Positions 30,681 to 42,492 of a stretch of DNA of 45,900 nucleotides are shown piece after piece. Source of the DNA: Deltaproteobacteria bacterium. GTDB lineage: Bacteria > Desulfobacterota > Binatia > DP-6. Made by a program: the position numbers and the translations under genes. The first letter of the stretch is position 1. Each line of letters begins with the position of its first letter. Below the pieces are notes generated by a model, which was not told where the DNA came from, made no database searches, and worked only from the letters and a program-made list of their open reading frames with translations. Location: positions 1 to 45,900 of the forward strand of contig VBKJ01000164.1 of the NCBI GenBank assembly GCA_005879795.1, in the 5' to 3' direction.

Positions 30681-33440
30681 GTGGCGAGACCGCAGGCGAA
30701 GGTGGTCCGGTCGGCGACGCGGCGTGCGGCGCGCTACGTCTACGCGTTCGGCGCGGGCCGCAAGGACGGGCGCGCCGACATGAAGGATCTGCTCGGCGGC
30801 AAGGGGGCGAACCTGGCCGAGATGGCGCGCCTCGGCCTCCCCGTCCCGCCCGGCTTCACCATCTCGACCGAGGTCTGCACCTATTACTATGCGCACGGCC
30901 GGAGCTATCCCCCCGCGCTCCGCGCCGAGGTCGCCCAGGCCCTGGCGCGCATCGAGAAGGCGCTCGGGCGGCGCTTCGGCGATCCCGACGACCCGCTGCT
31001 GGTCTCGGTGCGGTCCGGGGCGCGCGCCTCCATGCCCGGGATGATGGACACCATCCTGAACCTCGGGCTCAACGACCGCACCGTGCAGGGCCTGATCCGG
31101 GTCTCCGGCAACCCGCGCTTCGCCTACGACTCGTATCGTCGTTTCGTGCAGATGTACGGCGACGTCGTCCTCGGGCTCAAGCCCGAGTCGAAGGACGAGG
31201 AGGACCCCTTCGAGGTCGCGCTCCAGGAGAAGAAACGAGCGCGCGGCGTCCAGCTCGACACGGAGCTCGACGCCGACGCTCTCCGCGAGCTGGTGGCCGA
31301 GTTCAAGGCGCTCATCAAGAGGCGCAAGGGGGCCGCCTTCCCCGAGGATCCGCACGAGCAGCTGTGGGGCGCGATCGGCGCCGTCTTCGGTTCGTGGATG
31401 AACCAGCGGGCCATCGTCTACCGCAAGCTGAACGGCATCCCGGAGTCGTGGGGCACGGCGGTCAACGTCCAGGCGATGGTGTTCGGCAACATGGGGACCG
31501 ACTCCGGCACGGGCGTCGCGTTCACGCGCGATCCGGCGACGGGCGAGAACACCTTCTACGGCGAGTTCCTCATGAATGCGCAGGGCGAGGACGTGGTCGC
31601 GGGCATCCGCACCCCGCTGCCGATCGCCGCGCTCGCGAAGGAGAACCCCGCCGCCCATGCGGAGCTGGTCAAGATCCGCCGCACCCTCGAGCGACACTAC
31701 CACGAGATGATGGACATCGAGTTCACCATCGAGCGGCGGAAGCTCTACATGCTGCAGTGCCGGGTCGGGCAGCGAAATGGGCTCGCGGCGGTGCGGATCG
31801 CGTGCGACATGGTGGCGGAGAAGCTGATCGACCGGACCGAGGCCATCCGCCGCGTGAAGCCGGAGGACCTGAATCAGCTGCTGCGCCCCATCTTCGATCC
31901 CCGGGAGAAGCGCGAGGCGACTCGAGAGGGCCGGCTCTTGACCAAGGGGCTCAATGCCGGACCGGGGGCGGCGACGGGCCGCATCGTCTTCAACCCCGAC
32001 GACGCCGAGGCGTCCGCCGCGCGCGGCGAGCCGGTCATCTTGGTCCGCATCGAGACTTCCCCCGAGGACATTCACGGCATGCAGGCCGCCGAGGGAATCC
32101 TCACCGCCCGCGGCGGAACCACGAGCCACGCGGCTCTGGTGGGTCGGCAGATGGGGAAGGTCTGCGTGGTCGGCTGTGAGGCGCTCCAGATCGACTACCG
32201 GGAGCGGGCGTTCCGCATCGCCAACCGTGAGGGCGTCCTGAAGGAGGGGAACGACATCTCGATCGACGGGTTCACGGGTGAGGTCTTTCTCGGCAAGATC
32301 AAGACGATCCCGAGCGAAGTGGTGCAGGTGCTGGTCGACAAGACCCTCGATGCGGCGCACGCGCCCCTCTACCAACGGTACGTCCGCTTCATGAGGTGGG
32401 TCGACGGTGAGCGCCGCCTCCGCGTGCGCGCCAACGCCGACCAGCCCGACCAGGGCGCCAACGCGGTCGCCTTCGGGGCCGAGGGCGTGGGCCTCTGCCG
32501 CACCGAGCACATGTTCTTCGGCGAGGGGAAGATCGGCCCCATGCGCGAGACGATCCTCGCCGGCACGGCGGAGGAGCGGCGCACCGCGCTGGCAAAGCTC
32601 CTCCCCCTCCAGCGCGCCGACTTCGCGGGCCTCTTCCGCGTCATGAACGACCGCCCGGTGACGATCCGGACGCTGGATCCACCGTTGCACGAGTTCCTGC
32701 CGCACGACGAGGCGGGGCAGCGCGAGGTCGCCGCCGCCCTCGGCGTTCCCTTCGAGCGCGTGCGCGAGCGCGTCGACGCGCTGCACGAGTTCAACCCCAT
32801 GCTCGGCTTTCGCGGCTGCCGTCTCGGCATCATCTATCCCGAGATCACCGAGATGCAGGCGCGGGCGATCTTCGAGGCGGCGGCCGAGGTGCGTCAGGAA
32901 GGCGTCGCGGTCGCGCCGGAGATCATGATCCCGCTGGTCGGGCACGTGAAGGAGCTGGCCCTCCAGGCCGAGGTCGTGCGCCGCGTCGCGGAGGAGGTGA
33001 TGCGGGAGAAGGGCACGCGATTCCGCTACTTGGTCGGGACCATGATCGAGATCCCGCGCGGCGCGCTCACCGCCGACGAGATCGCGAGCGTGGCCGAATT
33101 CTTCTCCTTCGGCACCAACGACCTGACCCAGACGACGCTGGGCGTGTCGCGCGACGACGCCGGCCGCTTCCTCGTCCCCTACGTCGACCGGTTCGAGATC
33201 TACGACAAGGACCCGTTCGAGACGATCGATCGCGCCGGCGTGGGCGCGCTCATGCACATCGCGAGCGAGAAGGGGCGCGCGCGGCGGCCGAAGCTCAAGC
33301 TCGGCATCTGCGGCGAGCACGGCGGCGATCCGGCGACCGTCCGCTTCTGCCACGAGATCGGCCTCGACTACGTCTCCTGCTCGCCTTTCCGCGTGCCCAT
33401 CGCCCGGCTCGCGGCGGCGCGGGCAGCGCTCGGTGCTTGA
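30681..33440 (+). CDS. ppdK: Pyruvate, phosphate dikinase
   Basis: A 919-residue enzyme, normal length, interconverting pyruvate/ATP/Pi and PEP/AMP/PPi. N-terminal ATP domain: [45 protein letters not shown]. The swivel domain holds the phospho-His in [18 protein letters not shown] (canonical GGMTSHAAVVARGMGK; here Thr and GRQ replace two positions). The C-terminal pyruvate domain has [25 protein letters not shown] and the catalytic Cys in [10 protein letters not shown]. An N-terminal extension ([18 protein letters not shown]) precedes [11 protein letters not shown] 30681 has GGAGG 9 nt upstream. The TGA stop lies in the loop of a 7-bp hairpin. Confidence 0.98.
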   Translation: MARPQAKVVRSATRRAARYVYAFGAGRKDGRADMKDLLGGKGANLAEMARLGLPVPPGFTISTEVCTYYYAHGRSYPPALRAEVAQALARIEKALGRRFGDPDDPLLVSVRSGARASMPGMMDTILNLGLNDRTVQGLIRVSGNPRFAYDSYRRFVQMYGDVVLGLKPESKDEEDPFEVALQEKKRARGVQLDTELDADALRELVAEFKALIKRRKGAAFPEDPHEQLWGAIGAVFGSWMNQRAIVYRKLNGIPESWGTAVNVQAMVFGNMGTDSGTGVAFTRDPATGENTFYGEFLMNAQGEDVVAGIRTPLPIAALAKENPAAHAELVKIRRTLERHYHEMMDIEFTIERRKLYMLQCRVGQRNGLAAVRIACDMVAEKLIDRTEAIRRVKPEDLNQLLRPIFDPREKREATREGRLLTKGLNAGPGAATGRIVFNPDDAEASAARGEPVILVRIETSPEDIHGMQAAEGILTARGGTTSHAALVGRQMGKVCVVGCEALQIDYRERAFRIANREGVLKEGNDISIDGFTGEVFLGKIKTIPSEVVQVLVDKTLDAAHAPLYQRYVRFMRWVDGERRLRVRANADQPDQGANAVAFGAEGVGLCRTEHMFFGEGKIGPMRETILAGTAEERRTALAKLLPLQRADFAGLFRVMNDRPVTIRTLDPPLHEFLPHDEAGQREVAAALGVPFERVRERVDALHEFNPMLGFRGCRLGIIYPEITEMQARAIFEAAAEVRQEGVAVAPEIMIPLVGHVKELALQAEVVRRVAEEVMREKGTRFRYLVGTMIEIPRGALTADEIASVAEFFSFGTNDLTQTTLGVSRDDAGRFLVPYVDRFEIYDKDPFETIDRAGVGALMHIASEKGRARRPKLKLGICGEHGGDPATVRFCHEIGLDYVSCSPFRVPIARLAAARAALGA

Positions 33441-33460
33441 AAGCACCCGCGGTCTGCGGG
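33432..33460 (+). terminator. Stem-loop overlapping the ppdK stop codon
   Basis: GGTGCTT (33432-33438) pairs with AAGCACC (33441-33447) around GA, so the ppdK TGA is at the tip. An alternative CCCGC (33446-33450)/GCGGG (33456-33460) stem overlaps it and is mutually exclusive. No T-tract follows, so a terminator is possible but not certain. Confidence 0.35.
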
Positions 33461-33543
33461 CAGGCTAAAGCTCGCCCCGACTCCGACCGATGATGAGTCG
33501 GGCCAGGTGCCCCGAGGGGCCCCTGCGTTCCGGGAGGGCGTGC

Positions 33544-34445
33544 GTGGCGACGTGGAATCAGGCGCGATTGTTCGGGGTGCTCGGCGACCCCGTAGACCAC
33601 TCGCTGTCGCCGGCGATGCACAACGCCGCCTTCGCCGCCGCCGGCCTGCCCCACGTCTACCTCCGCTACCGGGTGCCGGCCACCCGGCTGCCGGCCGCCG
33701 TGCGGGAGGCCAAGGCGCTCCGCATGGGCGGGCTGAACCTGACCGTCCCGCTCAAGGAGGCCGTCCTCCCCCTTCTCGACGCCGTCACGCGCGAGGCGGA
33801 GCGCATCGGCGCGGTGAACACCGTGCTCTTCGCCCCGGGCGGGCGGACCGTCGGCGACAACACCGATGGACGCGGCTTCCTCGCCGCGCTCCGCGGACGG
33901 GTGCGGCTCCGCGGCGCGCGCGCCCTCGTCATCGGCGCGGGGGGCTCCGCGCGCGCCGTGGGCACGGCGCTCTGCCGGGCCGGCGCGGCGCGGGTCACGA
34001 TCGCGAACCGCACCCCGGCGCGCGGCGAGCGGCTCGCAGAGCGCCTCGGCCGCCTCGGCGCCGGGGTGGCCGCCGCCGTGCCGCTGGCCGCGCTCGAACG
34101 CGGTCAGGCGCTCGAGGACGCGACCCTGGTGGTGAACGCGACACCGCTCGGGCTCGCCGGCGGCGCCCCGCGCGTGCGCTACGCGGCCACCCGGCCGGGC
34201 TGCCTGTTCGTCGACCTGGTCTACGCCCCGCGCCCGACGGCCTTCCTGGCCGGCGCCGCACGCGCCGGCCGGCGGACGCTCGGCGGCGCCCACGTGCTGC
34301 TCCATCAGGGCGCGCTCGCCTTCGAGGCCTGGACGGGCTACCGCGCGCCGCGCACCGTGATGGCCCGCGCGCTGCGCGCCGCGGGGCTCACGTTGACTCT
34401 GCGGGCGCGCACCGCTAGGGTCGCGGCTCGCCGCCCTCCGATGCG

Positions 34446-34449
<4 letters not shown>
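33544..34449 (+). CDS. aroE: Shikimate dehydrogenase
   Basis: A 301-residue AroE. The N-terminal substrate domain has FGVLGDPVDHSLSPAMHNAAF (SLSP shikimate loop) and GGLNLTVPLKEAVLP with catalytic Lys; NTDGRGFLAAL contains the substrate-binding Asp. The NADP domain has VIGAGGSARAVGTAL and VTIANRTPARGERL, where the NRT basic patch supports NADP. GTG 33544 follows GGGAGG by 6 nt; an ATG at 33490 is in frame but without a ribosome binding site. The TGA overlaps the pilB ATG (ATGA), so pilB is coupled. The C-terminus has an Arg-rich tail (RARTARVAARRPPMR) beyond the fold. Confidence 0.94.
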
Positions 34450-36131
<1,682 letters not shown>

Positions 36132-36263
36132 TCCCGCGTACGATTTTGTTCCAACGGCGTTTCACCCCGCGACGCCCCGACACAAAGCTGACGGCGTTAG
36201 CGGCCGGGCGGCGCGGCCGGCCGAGGGGTCGCAGGTGGCACGCCCCCTGCTTTCCCGGGTGCC
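36132..36263. other. Gap between pilB and pilT
   Basis: 132 nt. It contains a low-GC stretch (TACGATTTTGTTCCAAC near 36138-36154) and, at its right end, a sigma54-like element (36236-36251). I see no gene, repeat or clear terminator. Confidence 0.6.
36236..36251 (+). promoter_or_regulatory. Sigma54 (RpoN)-type promoter candidate for pilT-pilC
   Basis: TGGCACG-CCCC-CTGCT matches the TGGCACG-N4-TTGCW consensus with one mismatch; GG (36237-36238) and GC (36249-36250) keep the required spacing. The start would lie near 36262, 2 nt before the pilT ATG 36264. RpoN with PilR-type activators controls pilus genes in several proteobacteria; no activator gene is visible here. Confidence 0.5.
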
Positions 36264-37346
36264 ATGCCGTCCATCGAGGCCTTCCTGCACGAGATGATCG
36301 AGCGGGGGGCGTCGGATCTCCACCTCACGACCAACAGCCCGCCGATGATCCGCCTCCACGGCGAGCTGCTCGCGCTGGCCCATCCGCCGCTCACCGCGAC
36401 CGACACCAAGAACCTCACCTACAGCCTCCTCACGGAGGCTCAGAAGAAGAAATTCGAGGAGGAGAGCGAGCTCGACTTCTCGTTCGGCATCAAGGGGGTG
36501 AGCCGCTTCCGCGGCAACCTCTACCTCCAGAAGGGTGCGGTCGGCGGCGCCTTCCGCATGATCCCGCACCAGACGCCGCAGCTGCAGACGCTCGGGGTTC
36601 CGCCCTCGGTGCCGGAGCTCACCACCCTGCCGCGCGGTCTCGTCCTGGTGACCGGCCCCACCGGCAGCGGCAAGTCGACCACGCTCGCCGCCATGATCGA
36701 CAAGATCAACCGCGAGCGGCACGAGCACATCGTCACGGTCGAGGATCCGATCGAGTTCGTGCACGAGCACAAGGGTTGCCTCGTGAACCAGCGCGAGGTG
36801 TTCTCCGACACGCAGAGCTTCGCGCAATCCCTCAAGCACGTGCTGCGCCAGGACCCCGACATCGCGCTGATCGGCGAGATGCGCGACCTCGAGACGATCG
36901 AGGCGGCGCTGGTGGTCGCCGAGACCGGCCACCTCGTGTTCTCGACCCTGCACACCAACTCCGCGGTGCAGACCATCAACCGGATCATCGACGTCTTCCC
37001 GCCACACCAGCAGTCGCAGGTGCGGGCGCAGCTCTCGCTCGTCCTCCAGGGCGTGATCTCGCAGCAGCTCGTCCCGCGCCGGGACGGGCGCGGCCGCGTG
37101 CTGGCGGCCGAGGTCATGATCCCGAACACCGCCATCCGCAACCTGATCCGCGAGGAGAAGGTGCATCAGATCTACTCGCAGATGCAGGTGGGTCAGTCGA
37201 AGTTCGGAATGCAGACCATGAGCCAGGCGCTCATCGCCCTGGTGCAGCGGAACCTCATCACGGCCGAGGAGGCAATCGGCAACGCCACCGAGATCGAGGA
37301 GATCCGCATGATGCTCGGGCAGCAGACGGCGCGGCGCGTCGGCTGA
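36264..37346 (+). CDS. pilT: Twitching motility retraction ATPase PilT
   Basis: A 360-residue ATPase. The N-terminal region carries IERGASDLHLTTNSPPMIRLHG; then Walker A GPTGSGKSTTLA, Asp box VEDPIEFVHEHK, Walker B ALIGEMRDLET and His box GHLVFSTLHTNSA. The AIRNLIREEKVHQIYSQMQ signature near the C-terminus is the PilT-specific retraction motif, separating it from PilB. It depolymerises pili for twitching and surface sensing. No Shine-Dalgarno precedes ATG 36264; with the predicted sigma54 start at 36262 it would be almost leaderless. Confidence 0.98.
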   Translation: MPSIEAFLHEMIERGASDLHLTTNSPPMIRLHGELLALAHPPLTATDTKNLTYSLLTEAQKKKFEEESELDFSFGIKGVSRFRGNLYLQKGAVGGAFRMIPHQTPQLQTLGVPPSVPELTTLPRGLVLVTGPTGSGKSTTLAAMIDKINRERHEHIVTVEDPIEFVHEHKGCLVNQREVFSDTQSFAQSLKHVLRQDPDIALIGEMRDLETIEAALVVAETGHLVFSTLHTNSAVQTINRIIDVFPPHQQSQVRAQLSLVLQGVISQQLVPRRDGRGRVLAAEVMIPNTAIRNLIREEKVHQIYSQMQVGQSKFGMQTMSQALIALVQRNLITAEEAIGNATEIEEIRMMLGQQTARRVG

Positions 37347-37357
37347 CGGAGGGGACG

Positions 37358-38581
<1,224 letters not shown>

Positions 38582-38626
38582 CGTCTGACTGAGGACGGCA
38601 ACCAATCCCGCCCCAGGGGAGGACAC

Positions 38627-39016
38627 ATGGGGACGACATCGACCAGGAGGGAGCGAAGGCGAGCGAGGGGCTTCACGCTGATCGAGCTGCTGGTGGTGGT
38701 GGCGATCATCGGCATCCTGGCCGCGATCGCGATCCCGCAGTTCTCGGCGTATCGTTCGCGCGGCTTCAACGCCCGCGTCGCGGCCGACGCCCGCAACGCG
38801 GCGACGTCGCAGGAGGCGTACTTCGTGGACAACAACACGTACGCCACGGGCGCGTGCGGCTCGCTGCCGGGCTTCGTCGGCTCGGGCGGCGTGACCTGCA
38901 CCACGACCGGCACGGCGACCAGCTTCTCGCTCACCACGAGCCACCCGAGCGCGACCGTGAGCTGCACCTGGACGAGCAACCCGAGCCCCGGGAGCCCCAA
39001 CCTGGTCTGCTCGTAA
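38627..39016 (+). CDS. pilA: Type IV major pilin PilA
   Basis: A 129-residue prepilin. The leader MGTTSTRRERRRARG is cleaved before FTLIELLVVVAIIGILA, with the conserved Glu5 and a strongly hydrophobic helix through AIAIPQFSAYR. The globular part is short, with four Cys in two likely disulphide pairs (GACGSLPG, VTCTTT; VSCTWT; LVCS at the end). The Thr/Ser-rich head (TTTGTATSFSLTTSHPSATVS) looks compact and Geobacter-like in being small. AGGGGAGG precedes ATG 38627 by 5 nt. A 10-bp terminator-like stem follows. Confidence 0.96.
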   Translation: MGTTSTRRERRRARGFTLIELLVVVAIIGILAAIAIPQFSAYRSRGFNARVAADARNAATSQEAYFVDNNTYATGACGSLPGFVGSGGVTCTTTGTATSFSLTTSHPSATVSCTWTSNPSPGSPNLVCS

Positions 39017-39041
39017 GACGCTCGCATCGGGCTGCGATCCG

Positions 39042-39072
39042 GCGGGGGACGGGCTGCGGGCGCGTCCCCCGC
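39042..39072 (+). terminator. Stem-loop after pilA
   Basis: GCGGGGGACG (39042-39051) and CGTCCCCCGC (39063-39072) form a perfect 10-bp stem with an 11-nt loop, followed by TGCTCGGGTTT with a short T run at 39081-39083. It probably attenuates transcription from the abundant pilin into pilD, or stabilises the pilA mRNA end. Confidence 0.55.
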
Positions 39073-39110
39073 TGCTCGGGTTTGACCGCCTCCCGGAGGC
39101 CAGGGTAACC

Positions 39111-39992
39111 GTGCCCGCGGTGCTGTCCAGCACGTCGCCGCTTTCCATGCGCGCCGAAGACGGCGGCTGGCTGCTGCTCGGCCTCGCCTTCGTGGTCGGC
39201 GCCTGCGTCGGGAGCTTCCTCAACGTCTGCATCTACCGCCTCCCCGAGGACGAGTCGCTCGTGCGCCCGGGCTCGCGTTGCTCGCGCTGCGGGACGCCGA
39301 TCGCCTGGCGCGACAACATCCCCCTCCTGTCCTGGCTTCTGCTCGCCGCCCGCTGCCGCGCCTGCCGCGCGCCGATCTCGGCGCGCTATCCGCTGGTCGA
39401 GGCGGCGACGGGGGGTCTCGCGGTGCTGGCACTCGCCCGCTTCGGACCGAGCGCGGCGGCGGCGGTCGCCTTCCTCTTCACCGCGGCGCTCCTCCTCGTC
39501 ACCTTCATCGACCTCGATCACCGCTTCATCCCCGACGAGGTGAGCCTGCCGGGCATCGTGGTGGGGCTCGGCGCCGCGTTCCTGCCGGGGCGCATCGGGC
39601 CGCTCGACGCGCTCGCCGGCACCATCCTCGGCGGCGGCGTCCTGTGGGCCGTCGCCTGGACCTACGAGCGCCTGACCGGCGTCGAGGGCATGGGCTTCGG
39701 CGACGTCAAGCTGCTCGCCATGATCGGGGCCTTCCTCGGCTGGCAGGCGATCCCGGTCGTGCTCGTGGTCGCCTCGCTCACCGGCTCGCTCGCCGGCCTC
39801 GCGGTCCTCTTCACGCGCCGCGGCCGCTGGCGCATGCGGCGCGTGGCGCACCGCCTCGGCGCCGGCGCCGTGCTGCCCTTCGTGCGGCGCGCGGCGCGCC
39901 GCACCGAGATCCCCTTCGGCCCCTTCCTCGCCCTGGGCGCCGTGCTCGCGCTCTACCGCCCCGCGCTGACGGTGCCCTGGCGTCTCGGGTAG
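39111..39992 (+). CDS. pilD: Prepilin peptidase/N-methyltransferase PilD
   Basis: A 293-residue polytopic membrane enzyme. The N-terminal part has VGACVGSFLNVCIYRLP and a zinc-binding set CSRCG and CRACRAP typical of the methyltransferase domain. The protease aspartates lie in TFIDLDHRFIPDE and GMGFGDVKLLAMIGAFLG. About seven helices are visible. It cleaves the leader of PilA and minor pilins after Gly and methylates the new N-terminal residue. GTG 39111 has GGAGG 11 nt upstream; ATG 39147 (MRAEDGGW) is an alternative and would keep the whole first helix. The C-terminus has an added basic loop (FTRRGRWRMRRVAHRLG). Confidence 0.96.
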   Translation: MPAVLSSTSPLSMRAEDGGWLLLGLAFVVGACVGSFLNVCIYRLPEDESLVRPGSRCSRCGTPIAWRDNIPLLSWLLLAARCRACRAPISARYPLVEAATGGLAVLALARFGPSAAAAVAFLFTAALLLVTFIDLDHRFIPDEVSLPGIVVGLGAAFLPGRIGPLDALAGTILGGGVLWAVAWTYERLTGVEGMGFGDVKLLAMIGAFLGWQAIPVVLVVASLTGSLAGLAVLFTRRGRWRMRRVAHRLGAGAVLPFVRRAARRTEIPFGPFLALGAVLALYRPALTVPWRLG

Positions 39993-40081
39993 GCCGATCC
40001 GGGACGCGCCCCGGGGGGCTTGCCTCAGCCAGCGGCGCCGGGTAGCAAGCGAGTGCCGCACGCGTCGTCCCGCCCGCCGGC

Positions 40082-40524
40082 GTGCCGCGGAGGAGGCGGG
40101 TACGCAGCGCGCGCACGGGTTCACGCTCCTCGAGGCCGTGGTCGGCCTCGGCCTGGCCATGGTGCTCGCGGGGGTCGGGGTCGTCCGGCTCGTCGCGCTG
40201 GTCGAGACGGCCCGGCTCGCCGGCGCGGCCCGCGAGGTGGCCACCGCCCTCAGGCTGGCGCGCGGCATCGCGCTCTCGGGTGACGCCTCCATCGAGGTCC
40301 GCTTCGATCCGGCGCGTGCCCTGTGCGAGACGCGCGACCGGGCGGGCGCGCTGCTCGAGACGCGGCGGCTGCCGCCGGGGGTCGGTTTCGCGGCCCTCCC
40401 CGGGCGCAGCCGCGTCCTCTTCAGCGGGCTCGGCAGCGCCGAGAACGCCACCATCATCCTCGCGGCGGGCGCGCGGACGCGCAGCGTGATCGTGAACCAG
40501 CGCGGCCGCGTGAGGGTCCAGTGA
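40082..40524 (+). CDS. Minor pseudopilin (FimT/GspH type), N-terminus broken by a 2-nt frame error
   Basis: The body from GFTLLEAVVGLGLAMVLAGVGVVRLV (prepilin helix, Glu5 present) to VNQRGRVRVQ is in one frame ending at 40524. In that frame no start codon exists upstream of GFTLLE. A GTG at 40082 begins MPRRRRVRSA in another frame; removing one GC unit from the GCGCGCGC run (40107-40114) joins it as MPRRRRVRSAHGFTLLE, a perfect prepilin leader. The break may be an assembly error, slippage or a switch. A GTG at 40138 inside the helix would be a false start lacking the cleavage site. The stop overlaps the next gene as GTGA. Residues such as FDPARALCETRD fit GspH-like heads. Confidence 0.7.
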
Positions 40525-40880
40525 GCAGGCCCGCCACAGGCCGCCGGCGGCCCGGCGGCTTCTCCGTAGTCGAGGCGCTGGTCGGCGCAGCGCTCGCCGG
40601 TATTGCGCTCGCCGGGCTGGCCGCGGTGGCGGGCCTCGCGAGCGCGAGCCTCGGCCTCGCACGCGACACCGGCAGCGCGCTCGCGCTCGCGACCGAGCGG
40701 CTCGAGGCCCTGCGCGTCGGACCGCGCGACGCCGGCGCGGACAGCCGGGTCGGGCCGGACGGCACGCGCTTTGACCGGAGCTGGACCGGCGAGGGCGGGC
40801 GCGGCACGCCGGCGCGCCTCAGCGCGCGCATCGCGTGGGGGCGGCACGCGCTCGAGCTCGCGACGGAGGCGCTGCCGTGA
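40521..40880 (+). CDS. Minor pilin, PilV/GspI-like
   Basis: A 119-residue prepilin. The leader MSRPATGRRRPGG precedes FSVVEALVGAALAGIALAG with Glu5 kept and PilD cleavage after Gly. The head is short with TERLEALRVGPRDAG, RFDRSWTGEGG. GTG 40521 overlaps the previous stop, and its own stop overlaps the PilW-like start (GTGA), so the four minor pilins form a coupled set. Minor pilins prime pilus assembly and can present adhesins. Order and length fit PilV. Confidence 0.85.
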   Translation: MSRPATGRRRPGGFSVVEALVGAALAGIALAGLAAVAGLASASLGLARDTGSALALATERLEALRVGPRDAGADSRVGPDGTRFDRSWTGEGGRGTPARLSARIAWGRHALELATEALP

Positions 40881-41455
40881 GATACCGCCGCGCCCGCGGC
40901 ACCGGTCTGGTCGAGTTGCTGGTCGGCGCGGCGCTCGCGCTGCTGGTGCTCTCCGCCCTGACCGCAGCGGTCGCTACGGGCGCGCGCCTGCTGGTCGCGT
41001 GCGGCGCCCGGGGTGAGGCGGAGGACACCGCCCAGCTCGCGCTCGAAGCGCTCGGCTTCGACGTACGGCGCGCGGGGTGGGACCCGGCCGCCAGCGGCCT
41101 CGCGGCCGTGCGCGAGGCCGGCGCCGATCGGCTCGTCCTCGCCGCCGACCTGGACGGCGACGGTGCGATCGACGACACCTCGGAGGAGATCACGGCCTAC
41201 CGCTGTGACGCGAGCGCGCGGCGCCTCTCGCGCGTCGTCGGCCGCCAGTCGATGCCGCTCGCCGACGGGGTGACCGGCTGCGCCTTCCACTACCTCGACC
41301 GGGACGGCGCGGCGATGCCGATCCCGAGCGGCGGCCTCGACGCGGCGGCGCGCGCGCGCATCGGCGCGGTCGGGCTCGACTTCGTGCTCGTGCCGAGCGG
41401 CCTCCGCGGGCGCTCCGAGCGCAGCCTCCTGATCGCCCTTCGGACGGCGCCATGA
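40877..41455 (+). CDS. Minor pilin, PilW/GspJ-like
   Basis: A 192-residue prepilin. MRYRRARGTG precedes LVELLVGAALALLVLSALTAAV; Glu is conserved relative to the Gly cleavage point, which is followed by Leu rather than Phe as in PilW proteins. The head includes DTAQLALEALGFDVRRAGWDPAASG and AADLDGDGAIDDTSEEITAYRC (two separate segments), consistent with PilW-type Asp-rich calcium-like loops DLDGDGAIDD. Overlapping start GTG 40877 and stop ATGA with the next gene indicate coupled translation. Confidence 0.85.
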   Translation: MRYRRARGTGLVELLVGAALALLVLSALTAAVATGARLLVACGARGEAEDTAQLALEALGFDVRRAGWDPAASGLAAVREAGADRLVLAADLDGDGAIDDTSEEITAYRCDASARRLSRVVGRQSMPLADGVTGCAFHYLDRDGAAMPIPSGGLDAAARARIGAVGLDFVLVPSGLRGRSERSLLIALRTAP

Positions 41456-42477
41456 AGCGGGGGAGCACGGCGCTGCCGGCGGCCCTGGCCGCGCTCGTGG
41501 TCTCCGCCGCACTCAGCGCCGCGGTCGCCGAGTTGGCGCGCATCGAGGTCATCCTCGCCGGGAAGCGCCGCACGGCGGCGGTCGCGCTCGCGGCGTGCGA
41601 TGCGTGCGTGGCCGAGGTGCTCGCCGCCCTCCCCGCGGGCTGGGACTTCGCCCCGCTCATCGCCGGCCCGGACGGCCGGATCGGCACCGGGGACGACGGC
41701 GCGCTCGCCACGCCGGCCGGGTGCACGGGGAGCGCCGGCGCCGCGCCGGGACCGGCCGACCCGCCGCGCGCGCTCCTCCGCCTCGAGGCGCGCGCCGCGG
41801 GTGGGCGGCGCGCGCTCGACGCGCTCGTCGGCCGCGCTCGGGCGCCTGGCGTCCCGGCGCTCTTCTGGCTCGGCGCGCCCCCGGGCGCGAGCGTCTCCGG
41901 CACGGTGACGCTCGACGGTGCCGATGCCGACGATGCGTCGGCACCGGACTGGGCGGGGCTCGCAGCGCCAGACGCACCCGATGCGCTCGACCGCTGGCTC
42001 GCGGACGAGGGGGCGCGGGTCGTGTCGAGCGCGCGCACCCGGGCCGCACTCGACTCCCCGCCGCCACCCCTCGCCGCGCTCGCCGGGCGCGTGCGGGCCG
42101 CAGGGCCGCGGGGCGCCGAGGCCCTCGTGGCCGGGGACGCGCCGCCCCCGTCGCTCGCGCTCGTACCGGGCGACCTGGTGGTGAGCGACGCGCTGCACGG
42201 CGCCGGGGTCCTCTTCGTGGACGGGCTGCTCGACATCCGCGGCGCCTTGGACTTTACTGGACTGGTGGTCGCCGCAGGCGGGGTACGGGTGGCCGGTGCG
42301 GGGCGCCTCGCCATCGCGGGAGCGCTCTGGGTGGACGCGCCCGGAGTGGGCGGCCCGCTCCTCGACGTTGCCGGGAGCCTCGCGCTTCGCCAGCAGCGCG
42401 CCGCCATGGCGACCGCCGATGGCCTCCTGCCACTCCCCCGCCGCCCCGTGCTGCTCGGCGTGCGGGACCTCGGCTGA
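41452..42477 (+). CDS. PilX-like minor pilus protein with a repetitive beta-strand domain
   Basis: A 341-residue protein opening MKRGSTALPAALAALVVSA, an RG-S-x-AL PilX-type signal without the Glu5 of the other pilins, followed by a helix. The central part is Ala/Asp-rich. From about residue 240 it has a short-repeat beta domain: GDLVVSDALHGAGVLFVDG, LDIRGALDFTGLVVAAGG and VAGAGRLAIAGALWVD, in the manner of the beta-helix domain common at the C-terminus of PilX proteins from delta-proteobacteria-like genomes. ATG 41452 overlaps the PilW-like stop. It would complete the pilus tip or priming complex. Annotation of homologues is usually only hypothetical. Confidence 0.72.
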   Translation: MKRGSTALPAALAALVVSAALSAAVAELARIEVILAGKRRTAAVALAACDACVAEVLAALPAGWDFAPLIAGPDGRIGTGDDGALATPAGCTGSAGAAPGPADPPRALLRLEARAAGGRRALDALVGRARAPGVPALFWLGAPPGASVSGTVTLDGADADDASAPDWAGLAAPDAPDALDRWLADEGARVVSSARTRAALDSPPPPLAALAGRVRAAGPRGAEALVAGDAPPPSLALVPGDLVVSDALHGAGVLFVDGLLDIRGALDFTGLVVAAGGVRVAGAGRLAIAGALWVDAPGVGGPLLDVAGSLALRQQRAAMATADGLLPLPRRPVLLGVRDLG

Positions 42478-42492
42478 GAGCAGCTCCGCAGG

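Noticed and set aside
30492-33446. Antisense open frame of 984 residues across ppdK
   Set aside because: A GC-driven shadow: the sense frame is an intact ppdK with all motifs, and the antisense protein has no recognisable domain and is rich in Arg, Ala and Asp.
40138-40524. Minor pilin beginning at GTG 40138
   Set aside because: That start lies within the prepilin helix, after the GFTLLE cleavage motif, so it would leave no leader or processing site.
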